From Roseivirga sp. E12 (lineage in GTDB: Bacteria; Bacteroidota; Bacteroidia; Cytophagales; Cyclobacteriaceae): DNA of 64,000 nucleotides. The stretch covers positions 930,001-994,000 of the forward strand of contig NZ_JAGFMD010000001.1 of NCBI RefSeq assembly GCF_017592825.1, written 5' to 3'. The position numbers and the translations under genes are program-made. The notes beneath the pieces are model-generated. The model was not told the origin of the DNA. It saw only the letters and a program-made list of their open reading frames with translations, and did not search any database. Position 1 is the stretch's first letter; every line of letters begins with the position of its first letter. Below, piece after piece: positions 16,101 to 24,962 of the stretch.

Positions 16101-17271
16101 CAGTACCTCCTGAGATCAAGAAATCATCTGTAATATTTACATCGCCATTATTGTGGTCATAAAGTCCACCAGTCATAATAATATCACCAGAAATATTGGC
16201 GACAGCACCGACATTGTTAGGCTCTAATTCACTGTCTGCCGTAATGGTCAAATTACCTGAAACAGTAAGCGTATTGGCCGATTGCAGACGCATTCTTCCT
16301 CTTGTCAACGTAAGATTATTGTTTACGGTAGCATCAGCAAGGTTTACATCCACCCGAGTAGTAGCATTAGGTTTATTTACTGTTAGATTGTAGAAGGGTC
16401 CGAGCGTAATGTTTTCATTTCCTGTACCATCGTAAATAACGGTGTTCCCAACTGTATTGAGTGTAAAGGTCAATTCTGAATAAGCTCCATTATCTCTTAG
16501 GTTGAGCACGCCAGTACTTCCATTTACAAATACTCCAGTTATTGGTGCAGTAGCCCCATCAATATTATCGGTAACCACTAGTAAGCCATTATTGGTTAGC
16601 GTAACACCATTATTTACACGGATATCAGTAATATAAACCGTATCGGAACCGCTTATGGTTGAACCATTGGTTCGGAAGGTATATCGACAGCCAGTTGTAT
16701 TTGAACAACCATTCCAAGTATCCCCATTATGAACAATACTTCCGTCTATATTGAATACCTCTGTGACATTACCATTGTCCCAGGTGCCCCCTGAGTTAAC
16801 AGTAATATTGGTAAAGGTTTTAGTTCCTGTAGCGCTTGAAAATGATAATGTGCCGTCAATTGTAGTTGTGCCGAATTCGTTAAATCGAATACCTCCGATT
16901 GTGGCCGTTCCAGAAGTAATACCAAAGTTCCCTGTGACATCGATGCGCTGGTTATTAGATGTCCCCGTCAGGCTAGAGGTGCCAGACATGGTTAGATCTC
17001 CACTAACATTCAATCGTCTATTGGCCGTCCAGTCCAGTTGCCCAGAGCCTTGAAGTGTAAGATTGGTGATGTTCCTTGTGCCCGTATTGGCCATTGTCAC
17101 TACATCACCAGTGGCAATAATCACATTGTCGGTCGAACCTGGTGTAGAACCGCCCTGATCCCAGGTAGTGCCATCGTCCCAATTACCGCCACCTCCGGTG
17201 CTAGTAAAAGTAGTCTGCGCCCACATGGGAAAAGACAATAATAACAATATGTATACTAGACCAACTCTCAC
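13105..17271 (-). CDS. Large repetitive secreted protein with type IX secretion sorting domain
   Basis: 1388 residues with signal peptide (MRVGLVYILLLLSFPMWAQ). Residues about 20-960 are rich in G, T, N, S and built of short beta-strand repeats of the kind that fold into a parallel beta-helix. At least four long units share a core YDHNNGDVNIT-like motif (FDHNDGDLNIT in the last), each followed by ISGGT/VDATD and TLTLSNATGG segments, spaced roughly 100-120 residues. Near 1210-1300 is a domain with VELEWVTSSEENNDFYTIER, common in front of sorting domains. The last 80 residues (YPNPV..., GLKPGIYVIRLTDG, ending KKVIVR) are a type A T9SS C-terminal domain. Expected location: cell surface or secreted; possible adhesin. 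Monocistronic. Confidence 0.88.
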   Translation of the reverse strand: MRVGLVYILLLLSFPMWAQTTFTSTGGGGNWDDGTTWDQGGSTPGSTDNVIIATGDVVTMANTGTRNITNLTLQGSGQLDWTANRRLNVSGDLTMSGTSSLTGTSNNQRIDVTGNFGITSGTATIGGIRFNEFGTTTIDGTLSFSSATGTKTFTNITVNSGGTWDNGNVTEVFNIDGSIVHNGDTWNGCSNTTGCRYTFRTNGSTISGSDTVYITDIRVNNGVTLTNNGLLVVTDNIDGATAPITGVFVNGSTGVLNLRDNGAYSELTFTLNTVGNTVIYDGTGNENITLGPFYNLTVNKPNATTRVDVNLADATVNNNLTLTRGRMRLQSANTLTVSGNLTITADSELEPNNVGAVANISGDIIMTGGLYDHNNGDVNITDDFLISGGTVTYTGTSTLDADQIIIENATMTLAGGTVNATNAGSDGITLNAAGVLIHNAATLNVTNDLNIANATAEYSPNNVSAVANISGDLLMSAGLYDHNNGDVNISRDMTFTGGTMTLNETTNPSTVDATDMTVTNTTVTLPEGTLTLSNPSGGLTINTGSIVSVTTTSTLEVTNNISISGGELTSNATGATTNVGGDIVISSGEYDHNNGDVNVTGDILISGTGLMNMGGETSTVDATDLTMTAGTANLADGTLTLSNATGGMTISGGVVNINGDHLLSITNDITISGTGEFQPNNSEAVINVGADLTMSNGTFDHNDGDLNITGDIIITGGTMTMNEATTPVNPSTIDATDMSVATGSVTLSEGTLTLSNATGGLTVSSGSFNKNNAANTLSIAGDYDISGGTNDINSGIISFVNMDITGGGTINVASPTITSTGIITVTNGTYTSDGNGGTYSYNNISVGASGSWVATSPYDPTINGNLANDGTFTGCSTTNGCNYTLTSATGTISGSSIMTSMSDFIINDGASYTNTNTGGLNITDRLATTSGTGTFINGLNGVMLYGGSTGNFSITNFTASASPNTVTYNRTSANQLIEPTTDGFYHNLTIDKADGVDVTTNTVFTINGVLTLTAGDFTMGNQNLIIADGATISGGSSTSYIQDSGTGVLRQLYSSAGATLSFPMGDADDYSPINSFTISSATFGGSPFLDFSITDADHPSRDTDNTGAGGDDDGTAAVAFISRFWTVSPSDISGPRFNASYTYVDADVTGTEASMVGTVYRTPPGEAFLDWHVAGTVNPVTNTVSITNVDAFGDLYAMDNTTDRLPIVLLSFDVRLTESTVELEWVTSSEENNDFYTIERSIDGINFSPVLTLAGAGNSEELITYNATDRSPLRGRSFYRLKQTDFNGQFEYSEIRSVFYDGSTQPFEINVYPNPVIVNSNLTIKLPSVYVTEYLQLQLIDQFGREANVDHRLVRDGLSVSTSGLKPGIYVIRLTDGSRQTRKKVIVR

Positions 17272-17668
17272 TGGTGATTGAGTAATATTTAGGTGACTTC
17301 TAGTAAAGGAGATTGTGCTAACCCAAAAGGATAGCTAGTCGCAAAACGATAGGTCTAGAGTTTGCGCGTAGAAATAGTACTTGAAAATACTCAAAAATGC
17401 CCTCTAATCATAATAAACCTACCCAACTCCCTCACTCGTTCCATGCCCCACTTTCGTTTATTAGTAACCTTTAGCCTTATAATACCCTTCTTTCTTTATG
17501 GTATTTTTTATCTTTTTTATTGAACCATACCTCTATGATTTTATGATTCCCTTATCAGGATTATCTCTTCTGTAGAGCTGGTCATCAAGATTATTTTGAA
17601 TATTCTTTCGATTAGAGAACGATTATTCGAGACAATCTTGTTTATACTTGCAACGAATAATTTGACCT
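17272..17668. other. 397-bp AT-rich divergent intergenic region
   Basis: It separates the divergent T9SS cargo gene and the M3 peptidase gene and should hold both promoters. TATACTTG at 17644-17651 is one base off TAnnTTTG and lies 17 bp before the peptidase ATG. No convincing -33 partner, RNA gene or repeat was seen. Confidence 0.5.
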
Positions 17669-19708
17669 ATGAGTAATCCACTTGTTGACATACCCAATAC
17701 TCCTTTCAAGACTCCGCCATTTTCGGCCATTAAGAATGAACATTTCAAGCCTGCCATCGAGCAATTAATTGAGGTGGCTAAATCAGAAATAGATGAAATC
17801 ATTGAGCGAATAGATATTCCTGACTTTGCTAATACAATAGAGGCATTAGAAAAAGCGGGAAAGCAATTAGACAGGGCGTCTTCTATATTCTTTAATCTGA
17901 ACAGTGCTGAGACTAATGACGAAATTCAGGCGATTGCTAAGGAGGTTTCACCACTCCTTACCGAGTTCTCAAACGACATCCTCTTGAATGAAAGGCTCTT
18001 CAACAAAGTCAAATCGGTGTATGATACTGTAGAGCGATCCTTTCTGAATACGGAACAAAAGACACTGCTTGATAAGACCTACAAAGGTTTTGTCAGAAAT
18101 GGAGCCTTATTAGACAATAATCAAAAAGATCAGCTCAGAAAGATAGATGTAGAACTGGCACAACTCTCATTGACATTTGGAGAGCATGTTCTTGCAGAGA
18201 CGAATAAGTATGAAATGATCATTGATAATGACGAAGATCTAGCCGGCCTACCCCAATTCGTTATCAATCAAGCTTCCGAAACTGCAAAAGAGAAAGGGCA
18301 TGAAGGTAAATGGGTCTTCACTCTGGATTATCCAAGTTACGTTCCCTTTGTCACCTACGCTGCCAACCGCGAGTTGAGAAAAGAACTTAGCATTGCTGCA
18401 GGCTCCAAAGCTTTCAAAGGAGACGAGTTTGACAATCAGGACATTGTCAAACAAATAGCCTCATTAAGACATCAGAGAGCTAACTTACTGGGATATGATA
18501 CACACGCTCACTTTATACTAGAAGAGCGCATGGCCGAGTCTCCGGAAAAGGTGATGTCCTTTTTATCTGAAATAGGCACTTACGGAAAAGGAGGAGCCGA
18601 AAGAGATGTTCAGGAAGTCGCTGACTATGCAGAGCAGTTAGACGGTATAGAAGAACTACAACGCTGGGACTTCGCCTACTACTCTGAAAAACTTAAGAAA
18701 GAAAAGTACACCATCGATGATGAAATGCTCAAGCCTTACTTCAAGTTGGAAAACGTCATTGATGGAGTTTTTGAGACAGCTAAACGTTTATTTGATCTTG
18801 ACTTCGTCAGAACAGATAAGATAGATAAGTACCATTCTGATGTAATGACATATGAAGTCAAAGATTCTTCGGGTAAGCATGTCTCAGTCTTTTATGCGGA
18901 CTTCTTTCCAAGAGCTGGGAAACGTGCTGGGGCCTGGATGACTTCCTACGCGGGTCAATATAAAGATCAGGACGGTGACCACCGACCACTTGTATCTATC
19001 GTCTGCAACTTTACTAAACCTACTGGAGATACCCCATCCCTCCTAGCTTTCAATGAAGTCACAACGCTTTTTCATGAATTCGGACACGCACTCCATGGCA
19101 TGCTAGCCAATGGTCAATACGAGAGTCTTAGTGGGACTAGCGTATACTGGGACTTTGTGGAACTTCCGTCTCAAATACTAGAAAACTGGTGTTATGAAAA
19201 GGAATGTCTTGACCTCTTTGCTAAACATTATGAAACTGGAGAAGCAATCCCAACAGAGTTGATTCAAAAGATTAAGGACAGTGCCAACTTCATGGAAGGC
19301 TACCAAACAATGAGGCAGCTCAGCTTCGGTATGCTGGATATGGCTTGGCATGGACAAGACAACTCTAATATCGAAGGAGTCGCACAATTTGAGCGATCAA
19401 TTATGTCCAAAACGGACGTACTGCCTTCAATCCCAAACACAAATATGAGTTGTGCATTCTCTCATATTTTTCAGGGTGGTTATTCCGCAGGATATTACAG
19501 TTATAAGTGGGCAGAAGTCCTTGATGCTGATGCATTTGAGTACTTTAAGCAAAATGGTATATTTAATAAGGAAGTTGCCGACCTGTTTAAGGATAACGTA
19601 CTATCCAGAGGTGGAGCCGAGCATCCGATGATATTGTATAAAAAGTTCAGAGGACAGGAACCAGATGTGAAGGCGTTGTTAAGGCGTGCTGGCTTAGTGA
19701 AAAGTTGA
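17669..19708 (+). CDS. M3 family zinc metallopeptidase (oligopeptidase A / dipeptidyl carboxypeptidase type)
   Basis: 679 residues, the usual length for PrlC/Dcp-like thimet-type peptidases. The zinc site is HEFGH (His469, Glu470, His473) with the third ligand Glu498 in FVELPSQ; the M3 substrate-binding segment FSHIFQGGYSAGYYSYKWAE is present close to the C-terminus. There is no signal peptide, so a cytoplasmic role in degrading peptides is expected. First gene of a coupled operon: its TGA overlaps the TTG start of the MFS gene (TTGA). Start ATG 17669 gives the family-like MSNPLVDIPNTPFKTPPFSA. Confidence 0.93.
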   Translation: MSNPLVDIPNTPFKTPPFSAIKNEHFKPAIEQLIEVAKSEIDEIIERIDIPDFANTIEALEKAGKQLDRASSIFFNLNSAETNDEIQAIAKEVSPLLTEFSNDILLNERLFNKVKSVYDTVERSFLNTEQKTLLDKTYKGFVRNGALLDNNQKDQLRKIDVELAQLSLTFGEHVLAETNKYEMIIDNDEDLAGLPQFVINQASETAKEKGHEGKWVFTLDYPSYVPFVTYAANRELRKELSIAAGSKAFKGDEFDNQDIVKQIASLRHQRANLLGYDTHAHFILEERMAESPEKVMSFLSEIGTYGKGGAERDVQEVADYAEQLDGIEELQRWDFAYYSEKLKKEKYTIDDEMLKPYFKLENVIDGVFETAKRLFDLDFVRTDKIDKYHSDVMTYEVKDSSGKHVSVFYADFFPRAGKRAGAWMTSYAGQYKDQDGDHRPLVSIVCNFTKPTGDTPSLLAFNEVTTLFHEFGHALHGMLANGQYESLSGTSVYWDFVELPSQILENWCYEKECLDLFAKHYETGEAIPTELIQKIKDSANFMEGYQTMRQLSFGMLDMAWHGQDNSNIEGVAQFERSIMSKTDVLPSIPNTNMSCAFSHIFQGGYSAGYYSYKWAEVLDADAFEYFKQNGIFNKEVADLFKDNVLSRGGAEHPMILYKKFRGQEPDVKALLRRAGLVKS

Positions 19709-20871
19709 GTCAGGTACCCAAGCGCATATTGCCCGCTATAGTTTTCGCGCAGTTTGCGGGAACCTCGTTGTGGTTTGCTGGCAATGCCATACTACCTCAG
19801 CTTCAAAGTTCCTGGGATCTGCCAGAGAGCAGTCTGGCCAATGTTACTTCAATGGTAATGTTAGGTTTTATCACAGGCACTTTCCTTTTTGCATTGTTTT
19901 CGGTAGCAGATAGATTCAAACCAAGCAGAGTCTTTCTTGCATGCTCTATTCTAGGAGCCAGCTTCAACCTGATGCTGATGTTCCTACCGAATAGTTATTT
20001 CAATCTACTCCTACTGCGTTTCATGACAGGAATTTTCATAGCTGGCATCTACCCTGTAGGGATGAAAATTTCAGCCGACTGGTTTGGAAACAAACTTGGA
20101 AAGGCCCTAGGCTACTTGGTTGGAGCTTTAGTGATTGGCTCGGCATTTCCGCATCTATTGAATCATTTTGGCACATCACTCTCCTGGGAGTTTGTTCTCA
20201 TTGGCACATCTATCCTTGCGCTTTTGGGTGGTATCACTATGATTCTCTTCGTTGGAGAGGGTCCTCACCGCGTATTAGGTGCCCGTTTCGAACCAGGGAA
20301 AATGATTGATGTTTTCCGTAAAAAAGACTTCCGGTCTGCTGCCTTTGGCTATTTCGGGCATATGTGGGAACTCTATACGCTTTGGGCATTTATACCAGTC
20401 ATACTACTCTACTATAATGAGACACACTCTACTGATATTCCCATTAGCTTATGGACCTTTCTGATTATTGCAATGGGATCCATTGGCTGCGTTTTAGGAG
20501 GAGTATTTTCAGTTAAGCTAGGAAGCGCCAAAGTAGCGCTCAGGTTCTTATTCTTATCTGGTGTATTGTGCCTGGCCTCCCCTCTTTTTTATCAATTACC
20601 CGAACCTCTGTTTCTAGGGATATTCCTTATTTGGGGGTTTGCCGTCATAGGCGATTCAGCACAATTCTCATCACTTAATGCCCTCACAGCACCTCCTGAA
20701 TTTAAAGGAACGGCACTTACAATTGCCGTAAGCATTGGTTTTTTACTCACAATACCGAGTATTCAGTTATTAAGTCTCTTAACTGAACAGATGGATACTC
20801 GTTGGCTTCTGTTTACCTTAGTAATAGGTCCTATCTTTGGATTGCTCCATACTAGAAAATTGATTAGATGA
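19705..20871 (+). CDS. Major facilitator superfamily transporter
   Basis: 388 residues with about 12 hydrophobic segments. It starts at TTG 19705, overlapping the preceding stop codon, giving MSQVPKRILPAIVFAQFAGT and the first helix at once. MFS-like features are the short loop after TM2 (VADRFKPSRVF) and GIYPVGMKISADWFG in TM4-5. Relatives of this kind are annotated as nitrate/nitrite-like or general MFS carriers; the substrate cannot be told. It is translationally coupled to the peptidase upstream and to the sigma factor downstream (ATGA overlap). The linkage might mean peptide or drug export under that sigma factor, which is inference. Confidence 0.88.
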   Translation: MSQVPKRILPAIVFAQFAGTSLWFAGNAILPQLQSSWDLPESSLANVTSMVMLGFITGTFLFALFSVADRFKPSRVFLACSILGASFNLMLMFLPNSYFNLLLLRFMTGIFIAGIYPVGMKISADWFGNKLGKALGYLVGALVIGSAFPHLLNHFGTSLSWEFVLIGTSILALLGGITMILFVGEGPHRVLGARFEPGKMIDVFRKKDFRSAAFGYFGHMWELYTLWAFIPVILLYYNETHSTDIPISLWTFLIIAMGSIGCVLGGVFSVKLGSAKVALRFLFLSGVLCLASPLFYQLPEPLFLGIFLIWGFAVIGDSAQFSSLNALTAPPEFKGTALTIAVSIGFLLTIPSIQLLSLLTEQMDTRWLLFTLVIGPIFGLLHTRKLIR

Positions 20872-22136
20872 ATTCCGAAACAAGTGGTAAAGAAAGCAAG
20901 GCCTTAGCCGAACACTTCTTTCGACTGGAATATGCAAAGATTGTCGCAGTGATTACCCCATACTTTGGTCTAAGTAAGATAGATCTGGCAGAAGACATTG
21001 TTCAAGACACACTGTTGGAGGCCATTCATACTTGGGAATACAAGGGCATTCCAGATAACCCTGCTGCATGGCTCTATACGGTTGCCAAAAACAAAGCACT
21101 CAATAGTCTCAAGAGAATAGAGATTGAGAAAAAATACATTGAATCGACAACCTACCCTTTGCTCACATCAGAAACAACGTTTTCTGAAGAGCAAATAGCT
21201 GATGATCAGCTAAGAATGATGTTCGCCTGCTGTAACCCTGCCATTTCTCAAGATGCTCAGATAAGTCTCATTCTCAAGACGCTCTGCGGACTTAGCATAG
21301 GAGAAATTGCCAATGCATTCGTAACATCTAACGAGACTATAAATAAACGTTTGGTCAGGGCCAGAAAAGTGCTGAAAGACATACAGGCGCCATTTGAAAT
21401 CCCCAATGATCAAGTGTTAGAAGAACGCTTAATTGCAGTTCATAAAACCGTTTTTCTACTATTCAATGAAGGTTATAGTACTTCTAAAGGCGATCAGTTG
21501 ATCAACTATGAATTATGCCTAGAGGCAATTCGACTCACAGAATTAATCAGCAATCATCCGAAATTCGCCAGTCATTCATCTCCACATGCCCTACTTGCCT
21601 TGATGCTTCTGAACGCCTCTCGATTTAAAGCGAGAATGGCTGACGATGGAGCAATTATAAGAATGGTCGATCAGGACAGATCTTTGTGGGATCAAAGGCT
21701 CATAGGCCTAGGCTTACAGCACCTAGGAAAGATTCCAGACCACAATGAAGTAAGCATTTATCATATTTTGGCTACAATATCCGCCTACCACTGTACTTCA
21801 AAAAACTACGAAAGCACTAATTGGGAAGGTATTCTGAAAATGTACGATGTACTGATATCTATTGATAACTCCTCCCTTGTGAGACTCAACCGGGCCATAG
21901 CATTGGCTAAAGTTGAAGGTGCAAAAGCAGGTATCAAAGAACTACTGAATATTGAGAAAACCATTCCCCCTGCCTATCACCTCTTTCACACAACCCTGGC
22001 AGAATTGTATATGGAAACGGAACAGTTCGACATTGCCATTATTTGGTTTCAAGAAGCGCTTAAATTGAAAGTAAGCAACAAAGAAAAACAGCTAATAACG
22101 AACAGAATCGAAGTCTGTAGTCAAGGTCTAAAATAA
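20868..22136 (+). CDS. ECF sigma factor with C-terminal TPR-like extension (ECF42/SigJ-like, DUF6596)
   Basis: 422 residues. Region 2 is at about 20-85 (AEDIVQDTLLEAIHTWEYKG and PAAWLYTVAKNKALNSLKR); region 4 at about 120-170 (LKTLCGLSIGEIANAFVTSN then ETINKRLVRARKVL). Residues 190-422 form a helical extension with LFNEGYSTSKG and TPR-like repeats near the end (YHLFHTTLAELYMETEQFDI). This long-extension architecture belongs to the ECF42 group, where the extension replaces a separate anti-sigma factor and the gene is typically next to YCII/DGPF-domain genes. That is exactly what follows at 22204. Overlaps the MFS gene by ATGA, so it is co-translated with it. Confidence 0.92.
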   Translation: MNSETSGKESKALAEHFFRLEYAKIVAVITPYFGLSKIDLAEDIVQDTLLEAIHTWEYKGIPDNPAAWLYTVAKNKALNSLKRIEIEKKYIESTTYPLLTSETTFSEEQIADDQLRMMFACCNPAISQDAQISLILKTLCGLSIGEIANAFVTSNETINKRLVRARKVLKDIQAPFEIPNDQVLEERLIAVHKTVFLLFNEGYSTSKGDQLINYELCLEAIRLTELISNHPKFASHSSPHALLALMLLNASRFKARMADDGAIIRMVDQDRSLWDQRLIGLGLQHLGKIPDHNEVSIYHILATISAYHCTSKNYESTNWEGILKMYDVLISIDNSSLVRLNRAIALAKVEGAKAGIKELLNIEKTIPPAYHLFHTTLAELYMETEQFDIAIIWFQEALKLKVSNKEKQLITNRIEVCSQGLK

Positions 22137-22203
22137 ATTTCAGTTTACTGTCCCTATTTCATTTGTGAAATTGTAGTAGGGTCAAACACTTAAAAAGAAA
22201 GTT

Positions 22204-22560
22204 ATGAAAGAATTTATGGCATTTATTTACACCCAAGGAGACCATATGGCAGAGATGTCTCCTGCCGAACAGCAAGACCATGTTGAGCGTGTTGGGGGAT
22301 ACATCCAAAGCCTTATGGGAAATGGCACAATGAAAGGGGCCCAGCCGCTTGAAATGTCTGGCATTACCATTTCTGGGACAAAGGACAATTTGCATGACTC
22401 CCCTTTCAATGAAACCAAGGAAATCATAGGAGGATACTATCATTTGGTGGCAGATTCAATCGAAGAAGTTGCCGATGTGATCAGAAAAGACCCGAGGTTT
22501 GAGGATGGACCATGGAAAATCGAAATCCGGCCTATCAGGGTAGTTCAGGGCATAAACTAG
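22204..22560 (+). CDS. YCII/DGPF-domain protein
   Basis: 118 residues, one YCII-like dimeric alpha+beta barrel. The DGPF signature appears as DSPFNETKEIIGGYYHLVA; the early SPAEQQDHVERVGGYIQSL and late DPRFEDGPWKIEIRPI are typical of this subfamily. The biochemical role is unknown; members are regular neighbours and presumed targets of ECF42-type sigma factors. It lies 67 bp after the sigma gene, so it may have its own promoter in 22137-22203; a TGTC at 22149 resembles a reported ECF42 -35 element, but I could not find a matching -10. Confidence 0.9.
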   Translation: MKEFMAFIYTQGDHMAEMSPAEQQDHVERVGGYIQSLMGNGTMKGAQPLEMSGITISGTKDNLHDSPFNETKEIIGGYYHLVADSIEEVADVIRKDPRFEDGPWKIEIRPIRVVQGIN

Positions 22561-22647
22561 TACATTCAATAGTCGTCATTTGTCTCATCAGTTTTTCGAT
22601 TACGCAAATGACGACTTCGATCAAACACTTTCAATCAATCTAAAGTT

Positions 22648-23148
22648 GTGATACCATATTTTAAGAAAATGGTATCAATAGAAGGTCACTCAGGCATTTA
22701 CACCCTCAGGACAGAACAGTTACTCAACACAGATTTGAATACGGCATGGGAGTTCTTTTCCTCTCCTAATAACCTAGTCAAAATCACCCCAGAGCATATG
22801 GCCTTTGAAATAACATCAGGCAAAGCCAAGCCTATGTATCCTGGTCAGATCATTACGTATAAGGTTTCTCCTTTTCCCGGTGTAAGAGCAAGCTGGGTTA
22901 CAGAAATCACACATGTGAAGGATCATGAGTTCTTTGTCGATGAACAACGCTTTGGTCCTTACAGTATGTGGCATCACGAACATATATTCAAGGTAACTGA
23001 TAAAGGCTTAATGATGTGGGATAAAGTGTCCTATAAGCTACCATTTGGCATTCTGGGAAGAATGATCCATCCGATATTGGTAAAGAACAAGCTTACACAG
23101 ATTTTCACTCATCGATATAAGGTACTGGAGGAAGTTTTTCCTGCCTAA
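22648..23148 (+). CDS. SRPBCC-family (START-like) protein
   Basis: 166 residues with GTG at 22648, or 159 with the ATG at 22669; neither has a clear Shine-Dalgarno. The SRPBCC helix-grip pattern is visible: LRTEQLLNTDLNTAWEFFSS and PNNLVKITPEHMAFEI at the start, a central YKVSPFPGVRASWVTEIT, and the long C-terminal helix after LPFGILGRMIHPILVKNKL. Such proteins bind hydrophobic ligands; no enzyme residue can be assigned. It is possibly co-transcribed from the preceding YCII gene (87-bp gap). It abuts the convergent cyclophilin gene with no spacer. Confidence 0.85.
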   Translation: MIPYFKKMVSIEGHSGIYTLRTEQLLNTDLNTAWEFFSSPNNLVKITPEHMAFEITSGKAKPMYPGQIITYKVSPFPGVRASWVTEITHVKDHEFFVDEQRFGPYSMWHHEHIFKVTDKGLMMWDKVSYKLPFGILGRMIHPILVKNKLTQIFTHRYKVLEEVFPA

Positions 23149-23736
23149 CTATTTACTTCCCTTGGGTATTTCAAATCCATAAGCCGAGATTTCGGCCTCA
23201 GTCATACGGACTACATTAACATCTAAAGTAATTGGTGTTGATGGTTTGTTGCTAGAATCCTTTTCTACTTTAACAATTTGATCCACAACATCCATCCCTT
23301 TAAATACCTGGCCGTAAATCATGTAGTTTCCATCCAAGCGAGCCAAGCCATCCTTATTTTGAACAATATAAAACTGACATGCGGCAGATAGTTTACCAGG
23401 ATTGTCATCTCTACCAGCTCCAAAAGCTCCATAGATATGCTTTTTGCCCGCCTCAAACTCTGGTTCTAACAAATGAACAGAGTAAGCAAACCCTTCAGGT
23501 GTGTCAGGGCAACCACCTTGAGCAACGAAGTTTTCGATAACCCGATTGAAGGTGTAATCATCCCAATAGCCCTCATTAGCCAACTCTATAAAAGCCTTTT
23601 TATGTTTGGGCGCTTCATCGTATAACCAAACAAGTATTTCGCCCATTGGCGTCTTAATCTGACCAACTTCGTAGGTCTTGTCTTGGGCACAGGCTGTTGA
23701 AGTGATAACAAATAGTAAGAAAAGGGCCTTTTTCAT
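23149..23736 (-). CDS. Cyclophilin-type peptidyl-prolyl isomerase, probable lipoprotein
   Basis: 195 residues. The signal sequence MKKALFLLFVITSTAC is followed by AQ, fitting a lipoprotein with lipidated Cys16. The cyclophilin domain shows YTFNRVIENFVAQGGCP, a bacterial version of the F-H-R-V-I-x-x-F-M-I-Q-G-G motif with the catalytic Arg in NRV; LSAACQFYIVQNKDGLARLD, equivalent to S-Q-F-F-I; and YMIYGQVFKGMDVVDQIV. It should assist folding of exported proteins in the periplasm. It is downstream of the DEAD-box helicase (29-bp gap), possibly co-transcribed. Confidence 0.9.
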   Translation of the reverse strand: MKKALFLLFVITSTACAQDKTYEVGQIKTPMGEILVWLYDEAPKHKKAFIELANEGYWDDYTFNRVIENFVAQGGCPDTPEGFAYSVHLLEPEFEAGKKHIYGAFGAGRDDNPGKLSAACQFYIVQNKDGLARLDGNYMIYGQVFKGMDVVDQIVKVEKDSSNKPSTPITLDVNVVRMTEAEISAYGFEIPKGSK

Positions 23737-23765
23737 ATGAATCCGTTTCCCTAAACTTATTAAAA

Positions 23766-24878
23766 TTAGCTCAATGGTTGAATTTTGATCTTTAATTCCT
23801 TTTGAAGTGTATGGATATGCTCCTTTTCACGATCACTGATAAAAAGTACTGAGTTACCTTTAAGACCGGCTCTTCCCGTTCTTCCACTTCGATGAGTATA
23901 GTACTCCGTTTGCTGTGGTAACTCATAATGTATTACAAAGCTCAGCCCCTTGACATCGATTCCCCTAGCGGCAATATCAGTTGTAACTAAAAGGTCGACC
24001 TTTTCACTTTTGAATTTACGCATAGCCTTATCTCTATCCCTTTGCCCCATATCTCCTTCAATCACATCGACTAGAAGGTTTTTAGCCAACAATTGTTTTG
24101 CTAAAGTACGGGCAGTCCTCTTGGTCTGACAGAAGATCATTCCCCTCTCTTCTTTATGGTAAGCCAAAAAATGCATCAACTCGGGAAGTTTATCCTTTGA
24201 GTTACACACCATATATTCATGAGTAACATTAGAATTAACGCCAGCATTTCTGCTCACCTCTACCTTTCGAAAATCTTTACGCAGAAACTTTTTGATGATT
24301 TCTTGAATGCCTTGAGGCATAGTAGCAGAAAAAAGCCAAACGTTCTTTTCGATTGGAACATAACCGAGGATATAATGTATGTCTTGTTTAAAGCCCATAC
24401 TTAACATCTCGTCTGCTTCATCAAGCACAACATGTCTAACTCTTGTTAGATCAACAGCATCTCTTTTTATCAAGTCCATCAAACGTCCAGGAGTTGCCAC
24501 AATTACGTGAGTAGGTCTTGTTAGACGTTGTATTTGATTGTTAATATCAGCACCACCATAAACGGCCTCCACAAATATCTTGTCCGTATACTTGGTGAAT
24601 TTGAAAAGCTGTTTAGCAATCTGTTGACATAACTCCCTTGTTGGCGCAATGATCAAACCTTGCACTTCTGATTTACTAGCATCAATATTTTGTAGAAGAG
24701 GTAATCCAAAAGCGGCCGTTTTGCCCGTACCTGTCTGCGCCTGACCCACAAAATCCTCTGATGAATTAAGCAATAAAGGAATTGCCGATTGTTGGATATC
24801 AGTTGGTTCAAAAATGTTCAACTCATTAAGACCTTTAATGAGCTTACCGGAAATACCTAATTCAGAAAATGAAGCCAC
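23766..24878 (-). CDS. DEAD-box ATP-dependent RNA helicase (RhlE-like)
   Basis: 370 residues: helicase core only, without the basic C-terminal tail of many RhlE proteins. Motifs in order: Q-motif (FEPTDIQQSAIPLL), I (AQTGTGKTAAFGLP), Ia (PTRELCQQ), Ib (TPGRLMDL), II (DEADEML), III (SATMP), IV-V (GMIFCQTKRTA, TTDIAARGIDV), VI (HRSGRTGRAG). It unwinds short RNA duplexes in ribosome assembly, RNA decay or cold adaptation. Gene is divergent from the MogA/MoaB gene. Confidence 0.95.
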   Translation of the reverse strand: MASFSELGISGKLIKGLNELNIFEPTDIQQSAIPLLLNSSEDFVGQAQTGTGKTAAFGLPLLQNIDASKSEVQGLIIAPTRELCQQIAKQLFKFTKYTDKIFVEAVYGGADINNQIQRLTRPTHVIVATPGRLMDLIKRDAVDLTRVRHVVLDEADEMLSMGFKQDIHYILGYVPIEKNVWLFSATMPQGIQEIIKKFLRKDFRKVEVSRNAGVNSNVTHEYMVCNSKDKLPELMHFLAYHKEERGMIFCQTKRTARTLAKQLLAKNLLVDVIEGDMGQRDRDKAMRKFKSEKVDLLVTTDIAARGIDVKGLSFVIHYELPQQTEYYTHRSGRTGRAGLKGNSVLFISDREKEHIHTLQKELKIKIQPLS

Positions 24879-24962
24879 GATTTATATTTTAGCTGACAAA
24901 GGTAGAACGAATACTTCGCATTAAAGCATTGGAATAGTCTTAAGTGGGTTGTTTATTTGGGG

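Noticed and set aside
14948-17241. Several open frames of 64-103 codons on the plus strand opposite the large T9SS gene
   Set aside because: They mirror the repetitive minus-strand coding sequence, show low-complexity Val/Ser/Pro-rich translations and no family features.
22149-22183. ECF42-type promoter (TGTC ... GGTC) before the DGPF gene
   Set aside because: The distance between the two parts is 27 bp, too long for a -35/-10 pair; kept only as a remark.
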